A stretch of 16,698 bases of DNA from the NCBI GenBank assembly GCA_964504285.1, contig CAZDDZ010000065.1, positions 1 through 16,698 on the forward strand, written 5' to 3'. Shown piece by piece: positions 13,109-16,698 of the stretch. The notes under the pieces were generated by a model, which made no database searches, had not been told where the DNA came from, and worked only from the letters and a program-made list of their open reading frames with translations. The stretch is from Pseudoflavonifractor sp964504285 (GTDB lineage Bacteria > Bacillota > Clostridia > Oscillospirales > Oscillospiraceae). The position numbers and the translations under genes are program-made. How positions within the stretch are numbered: the stretch's first letter is position 1; every line of letters begins with the position of its first letter.

Positions 13109-13308
13109 ATCGGCACCTCCACCACCGGGGCCCCGCAACGCGGGGCGGGCGTAAGCCCGTAAAATCGAAGCACCGCGGAGATTTTCCGCAGGCAAAATTC
13201 ACTTTTGCCGAGGATGTGGTAGAATCGGGGAACCCCAAAACATGCTTCGCATATTTTGGGGCGAGAGGTGCCGATGTCAATGCCCACCGATAAAAGCAAT
13301 TCTGTCAT
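13105..13308 (-). pseudogene. Duplicated eutA start reading through the repeat
   Basis: The eutA start codon left next to eutG (13306-13308, behind TAGGTG) opens a 67-codon frame: MTELLLSVGIDIGTS from eutA, then about 50 residues encoded by the repeat. It ends in a TGA that overlaps the true eutA ATG as ATGA. It is not expected to make a working protein. It may act as a leader that hands ribosomes on to eutA. Confidence 0.65.
13126..13264 (+). repeat. Multi-hairpin repeat element at eutA start
   Basis: A 139-bp chain of hairpins: CCCCGC-AAC-GCGGGG (13131-13145), CGGGC-GTAA-GCCCG (13146-13159), GGCAAAA-TTCAC-TTTTGCC (13191-13209), GGGGAACCCC (13227-13236), and a 13-bp stem with one mismatch and loop TTC (13233-13245 with 13249-13261). 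The TTCAC-loop hairpin followed by GGGG-CCCC and a triloop stem is the same order as in the pduL and eutT elements, but on the opposite strand. Confidence 0.7.
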
Positions 13309-13316
13309 ATCGGCAC

Positions 13317-14420
13317 CTACACCACTTCCTTTATAATGGCTGAAAGGTCGGCTGCACTGACCGGTATCGGGTTCCCCGGGGTGCACACATCAGCCAGGGC
13401 GGTGGCGGCAAGCTGGGCCAGGTCAGCCAGTATGGTGGCCCGCTCGATGCCGCAGGCGGTAAGCTTATCCGGCATACCCAGGCTCTGGCGCAGCCGCGCC
13501 AAGGCCGAGGCAAGGCTCCGTGCGTTGGGGGGCAGGGAGCATAATTTCGCTAAGCGCCCGTACCGTTCGGCGGCGGGTACAGCCCCCCCTCCCTGGCTGT
13601 CCGACGCATTGAAGCGAATAACGGCGGGCATGAGTATTGCATTTAATCGTCCGTGGGGCACATGGTACTGCCCGCCCAGGGTGTGGGCCAGACTGTGGTT
13701 GATCCCCAGTCCGGCAGCGTTGAAGGCGATACCCGCCAGACAGGAGGCCAGTATCATTTGCTTCTTTGCTTCCATGTCGCCCCGGTGGGCAGCGGGTAAG
13801 CTGCGGTATGCCATAGCAAAAGCTCGCTCGGCCATGGCATCGGTGAATGCGGTGGCCTTATTTGCCACATAGGCCTCGGCGGCGTGGGTAAGCACATCCA
13901 TTCCCGTGTCCGCCGTGACCGCCGGGGGTACGCCTGCCAGAAGGGACGCATCCAAAATGGCAGCATCGGGCAAAAGCGCGTCGTTCACCATCGGATACTT
14001 GACTGCCTTGTCGGTGTCGGTGAGGACGGCAAAGCTGGTGACTTCACTTCCGGTGCCTGCTGTGGTTGGGACACACCACAGGGGTAGGTGAGGGCCATCC
14101 CTTGCCGTTCCAAAGTGCCGCATGGCCTTGGCGCAGTCCATTGGTGATCCGCCCCCAAATGCCACCAGGGCGTCCGGCTTGAAGGCGCGGAGCACCTGCA
14201 CGCCTTGAGCCACCAAGGCTAAGGACGGGTCGGGCTTAACCTGGGTAAACTGCTCCACGGTACCGCCCGGCAGGTGGGCCAGCACTCTGTCCATCAGTCC
14301 CGACTTGTGGGCCAGAAAATCATCGGTGACCACCAGCACCCGCTTACCGGCTAAAGCCTCCAGCGCCGCCAGGGCGTTTTCTCCAAAATAAATTGTGGGC
14401 CGCAGCGCAAATTTTTCCAT
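13317..14420 (-). CDS. eutG: EutG-type iron-containing alcohol dehydrogenase
   Basis: This 367-residue group III alcohol dehydrogenase would reduce acetaldehyde to ethanol and regenerate NAD+ for EutE. The nucleotide-binding motif AFGGGSPMDCAKAM (87-100), VPTTAGTGSEVTSF (117-130), and the metal ligands D175 and H179 in GMDVLTH, H246 in NHSLAHTLGG and H256 in HVPHG are all present. It is shorter than E. coli EutG (about 395), closer to PduQ, and has no obvious targeting helix. AAAGGAAAAGG lies upstream of the ATG. It is the first gene of the operon; its stop originally sat 8 nt before the eutA ATG. It could be called PduQ-like, but the context supports a eut role. Confidence 0.9.
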   Translation of the reverse strand: MEKFALRPTIYFGENALAALEALAGKRVLVVTDDFLAHKSGLMDRVLAHLPGGTVEQFTQVKPDPSLALVAQGVQVLRAFKPDALVAFGGGSPMDCAKAMRHFGTARDGPHLPLWCVPTTAGTGSEVTSFAVLTDTDKAVKYPMVNDALLPDAAILDASLLAGVPPAVTADTGMDVLTHAAEAYVANKATAFTDAMAERAFAMAYRSLPAAHRGDMEAKKQMILASCLAGIAFNAAGLGINHSLAHTLGGQYHVPHGRLNAILMPAVIRFNASDSQGGGAVPAAERYGRLAKLCSLPPNARSLASALARLRQSLGMPDKLTACGIERATILADLAQLAATALADVCTPGNPIPVSAADLSAIIKEVV

Positions 14421-14473
14421 TATACTTGCCTGCCTTTTCCTTTGATGGGGTTAGTATTGCAAGAATGGAAAAA

Positions 14474-14482
14474 ATTATAGCA
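14474..14482 (-). promoter_or_regulatory. Candidate extended -10 promoter of the eut operon
   Basis: TGCTATAAT on the minus strand lies 53 nt before the eutG ATG, in AT-rich DNA with A6/T6 tracts just upstream. No -35 box is recognised. It is the same 9-mer as the promoter box of the flavodoxin-like gene. No ANTAR-type double hairpin is seen between it and eutG. Confidence 0.5.
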
Positions 14483-14779
14483 AGGAACAGAAAAAATTTT
14501 TTATTTTTAAGGAAGCTCTGATTTAATCCAGTCGTGTAGATTAGCGCGTGTATTTTTTGTCCGGCAAGCAAAAAAAGTGCAGGAATCCTGACGAATTTCA
14601 AAAATTTACAACGAATTTGTGGCGCGAATTTTTTGCAAAGCGCCGCGGACGCAATTGTGCGGTGTTGCCTTAACTCCCCACCCACGCAGCAGCCCGGTGT
14701 CACGGAGCGGTAGGACTCCGTCCCCGACGTGCCGGTTTTCTCATAGAATGAACTATCCTTTTAGAAAGGCGGCCTTCCT
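14483..14779. other. Gene-poor stretch upstream of the eut operon
   Basis: About 300 bp without a supported gene. It holds A/T tracts at 14490-14509, a GGAAGCTCTGATTTAAT stretch at 14511-14527 that resembles the ends of some insertion sequences (memory only), an inverted repeat CAGGA-A-TCCTG at 14580-14590, and a hairpin ACGGAG/CTCCGT at 14702-14721. No transposase fragment, riboswitch or tRNA is seen. Confidence 0.5.
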
Positions 14780-14998
14780 ATGGAAAACCAAATTATTGCC
14801 TACCTCCGTAACCGCCTTGGTGTTGCAAAGCCGGACCTGGTTTGGCTTTTAACCCTTCTCACGGTTCTTCCCATAGACCGCTTTCCTCTGAATCACTGGA
14901 ACCAGGCCCTATCCGTAGTGGCAGGAAGAAATATTTTCTGCCCCTCCTACAAGATATTGATTTCTTATTTACATCGCCTGGCGTTAGATGTAGAATAA
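14780..14998 (+). CDS. Hypothetical 72-residue protein
   Basis: The ATG is preceded by GAAAGGCGG with 7-8 nt spacing, and the stop lies 22 nt before the downstream metallo-beta-lactamase gene on the same strand. The product has one hydrophobic stretch (about residues 20-31, LVWLLTLLTVLP) and no motif I recognise. It may be a small real gene or the remains of a mobile element. Confidence 0.35.
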   Translation: MENQIIAYLRNRLGVAKPDLVWLLTLLTVLPIDRFPLNHWNQALSVVAGRNIFCPSYKILISYLHRLALDVE

Positions 14999-15020
14999 AG
15001 CTAGAAAAGGAGGTGCCTGT

Positions 15021-16613
15021 ATGAAACTGACCTTTTTTGGCGCGGCCAAGGCGGTCACCGGCAGCTGTCACTGCGTAGAGTGTGGGGGCAAAAAGGTACT
15101 GGTAGACTGCGGACTTCAGCAGGGTCGGGACGAACGGGACAACAGCGAACTGGACTTTAACCCGAGCTATATTAACCATGTCATTGTCACCCATGCCCAC
15201 ATTGACCACTCGGGCCGCCTGCCTCTGCTGGTGAAGCTGGGCTACGAAGGCCCCATCTACTGCACCCGCCTGACCGCCCAGCTGCTGGGCATTATGCTGC
15301 GGGACTCGGCTCACATTCAGGAGAGCGACGCCCTGTGGGAAAACCGCAAGGGCTCCCGTGCCGGGCGTGAGCCGGTGGAGCCTCTTTACACCCTGGCTGA
15401 CGCGGAGGCCGTTTTGTCCCTGCTGGTTCCCTGCGAGTACGGCCAGATGGTGGCGGTCGACGAGGGTATCCGTCTGCGCTTTGTGGATGCGGGACACCTC
15501 TTAGGCTCAGCCAGCGCCGAGGTCTGGCTCACCGAGGGCGGTCAGGAGAAAAAAATTGTCTTTTCCGGGGACATCGGCAACGACCACCAGCCCATTATCC
15601 GCGATCCCCAGTTCATCGGGGAGGCCGACTACGTTGTCACCGAGAGCACCTACGGCGACCGGCTCCACCAGGGGGACGGCAAATACAAGGAGGAGCTTGC
15701 CGCTATTCTGGACAAGACCCTGGGCAGGGGCGGCAACGTCATTATCCCCTCCTTTGCCGTGGGACGTACGCAGGAGCTGCTGTACTTTATCCGTGAAATC
15801 AAGGAGGCGGGCATGGTCAAAAGCCTGCCAAACTTTACTGTGGTGGTAGATTCTCCCTTGGCGGGGCAGGCCACCAAAATTTTTTCCGGCGATCTCCACG
15901 GCTATTTGGACGAGGATGCGCTGGAAATCGTCAAGGACGGCGAGGCACTCTTTACCTTCCCCGGCCTGATGCTGGTGGAGGGAAGCGAGGAATCCAAGGC
16001 GCTGAACCTGGACAAGACTCCCAAGGTCATTATCTCGGCCAGCGGCATGTGTGACGCGGGGCGCATCCGCCACCACCTCAAGCACAACCTGTGGCGGCCG
16101 GAGTGCACTGTGGTTTTTGTGGGCTATCAGGCCGAGGGCAGTCTGGGACGCAGGCTTTTGGAGGGTGCAGAGACCGTAAAGCTCTTTGGAGAGACCATCG
16201 CCGTACAGGCGAACATCACTCAGTGCAAGGGGCTCTCCTCCCACGCCGACCAAAAGGGTCTGCTGGCCTGGATGCACGCTTTTACCCCCACCCCCCAAGA
16301 GGTCTTTGTGGTACACGGGGACGCCGAGGTGTCCGTGCAGTACGCTGAAACCCTACGCGGGCTTGGCTTTTCGGCACACGCACCCGACTATGAGGAAGTG
16401 TACGACCTGCTGTCCGGGAAGGTTCTGGCACCCGGCATCCCGCCTGTGCCCAAGCCTGCCGCTCAGGGCGGGGACACGCCCGCCTTCCGCCGCCTGGACG
16501 AGGTGGGGCAGAAGCTGCTGGAGGTTATTCGCAAGAATAAGGGCAGCACCAATAAGGACTTGTCCAAATTTGCCGACCAGCTTCGCGCGGTCATTGAAAA
16601 GTGGGATAAGTAG
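15021..16613 (+). CDS. Beta-CASP metallo-beta-lactamase (RNA-processing type)
   Basis: The 530-residue protein belongs to the beta-CASP branch of the metallo-beta-lactamase family, zinc-dependent nucleases such as CPSF-73-like and bacterial exonuclease proteins. Motif 2 is HAHIDH (H58, H60, D62, H63), followed by H159 in VDAGHLLGSAS and D184 in FSGDIG. The beta-CASP part spans about residues 205-370 with ESTYGDR, PSFAVGRTQELLY and ISASGMCDAGR. The last metal-site regions are SSHAD (H408) and VVHGD (H432), the RMMBL domain. The C-terminal 70 residues form a separate charged tail. AAAAGGAGGTG lies 7 nt before the ATG. It is probably a soluble RNase; substrate is unknown. It is not part of the eut operon. 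Confidence 0.9.
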   Translation: MKLTFFGAAKAVTGSCHCVECGGKKVLVDCGLQQGRDERDNSELDFNPSYINHVIVTHAHIDHSGRLPLLVKLGYEGPIYCTRLTAQLLGIMLRDSAHIQESDALWENRKGSRAGREPVEPLYTLADAEAVLSLLVPCEYGQMVAVDEGIRLRFVDAGHLLGSASAEVWLTEGGQEKKIVFSGDIGNDHQPIIRDPQFIGEADYVVTESTYGDRLHQGDGKYKEELAAILDKTLGRGGNVIIPSFAVGRTQELLYFIREIKEAGMVKSLPNFTVVVDSPLAGQATKIFSGDLHGYLDEDALEIVKDGEALFTFPGLMLVEGSEESKALNLDKTPKVIISASGMCDAGRIRHHLKHNLWRPECTVVFVGYQAEGSLGRRLLEGAETVKLFGETIAVQANITQCKGLSSHADQKGLLAWMHAFTPTPQEVFVVHGDAEVSVQYAETLRGLGFSAHAPDYEEVYDLLSGKVLAPGIPPVPKPAAQGGDTPAFRRLDEVGQKLLEVIRKNKGSTNKDLSKFADQLRAVIEKWDK

Positions 16614-16654
16614 GATGGGTGTCCGCTCTCTGTCCTTGCGGCGGCGTGTGGAGC

Positions 16655-16698
16655 ATGGCGAATTTTAACCATAAAAAGATGCCGCCGCGGATAAAAAT
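16655..16698 (+). CDS. Possible start of a downstream gene, cut by window
   Basis: An open frame begins at ATG 16655 with GTGGAG just upstream and runs 14 codons to the edge (MANFNHKKMPPRIK). It lies 41 nt after the beta-CASP gene on the same strand. GCGGCGGC (16638-16645) and GCCGCCGC (16681-16688) could pair across it, so the stretch could instead be part of a terminator. Too short to identify. Confidence 0.25.
   Translation, partial: MANFNHKKMPPRIK

Larger units (their letters stand above)
13065..13325. repeat. 61-bp direct repeats flanking an element at eutA start
   Basis: Positions 13065-13125 and 13265-13325 are 61-bp direct repeats with two mismatches, exactly 200 bp apart. Each holds the eutA ribosome binding region, ATG and first 15 codons. 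The right copy joins eutG as the original junction would (eutG stop, 8 nt, ATG). The left copy starts the functional eutA. Confidence 0.95.

Noticed and set aside
13109..13195. Upstream extension of EutA to 13195
   Set aside because: The extra 29 residues come from the repeat element and its junction; the ATG at 13108 has a good ribosome binding site and begins family sequence.
14344..14703. 119-codon minus-strand frame overlapping the eutG start
   Set aside because: It overlaps the well-supported eutG in another frame, crosses the predicted promoter, and has no recognisable domain.
14421..14779. Cobalamin riboswitch or tRNA before eutG
   Set aside because: I could not find a B12-box-like motif, a multi-stem fold or a cloverleaf; only short isolated inverted repeats are present.

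Overview
The window carries most of an ethanolamine-utilisation (eut) bacterial microcompartment operon of a spore-forming Firmicute. An alpha/beta-type small acid-soluble spore protein, strong AAGGAGG ribosome binding sites, the Firmicutes-type eut gene set (PduL instead of Pta, EutE with a C-terminal targeting helix) and clearly GC-rich coding DNA suggest a high-GC clostridium, probably of the Oscillospiraceae (Flavonifractor/Intestinimonas-like). The genus is inference only.

Layout. 1-2560 is housekeeping or sporulation DNA: a spore-protein gene with a sigma-G-like promoter, a single-strand-binding-protein-like gene, a membrane-anchored flavodoxin-like gene (all on -), and a divergent bactofilin-like gene (+). 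A two-way terminator at 2519-2560 separates these from the eut operon. The operon runs on the minus strand from 14420 down to 2567: eutG, eutA, eutB, eutC, eutL, eutE, eutM (nested in a longer ORF), eutT, pduL, a short eut-associated protein, eutN, eutH, eutQ. Beyond a gene-poor stretch (14421-14779), + strand genes follow: a doubtful 72-residue ORF, a beta-CASP metallo-beta-lactamase protein, and what may be the start of another gene at the right edge.

How the genes work together. EutH brings in ethanolamine. EutBC, with adenosylcobalamin made by EutT and kept active by EutA, splits it to acetaldehyde and ammonia. EutE oxidises acetaldehyde to acetyl-CoA, EutG reduces it to ethanol and recycles NADH, and PduL (with EutQ as a possible acetate kinase) converts acetyl-CoA to acetyl-phosphate and acetate. 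EutL, EutM and EutN are shell proteins. No eutS, eutP, eutVW regulator, ANTAR dual hairpin or cobalamin riboswitch is visible here, so regulators or further shell genes must lie elsewhere or be absent.

The most unusual content is a family of short multi-hairpin repeats that has entered this operon at least three times: two tandem copies at the 3' end of pduL, one copy in frame inside eutT, and one copy at the 5' end of eutA. At pduL and eutA the element lies between direct duplications of the gene end (44 and 61 bp), so the host gene stays functional. At eutA the leftover start codon opens a 67-codon frame through the element that ends exactly on the true eutA start (ATGA). A second oddity is eutM: a 222-codon ORF with its own strong ribosome binding site contains an in-frame second strong site that gives a normal 100-residue shell protein.
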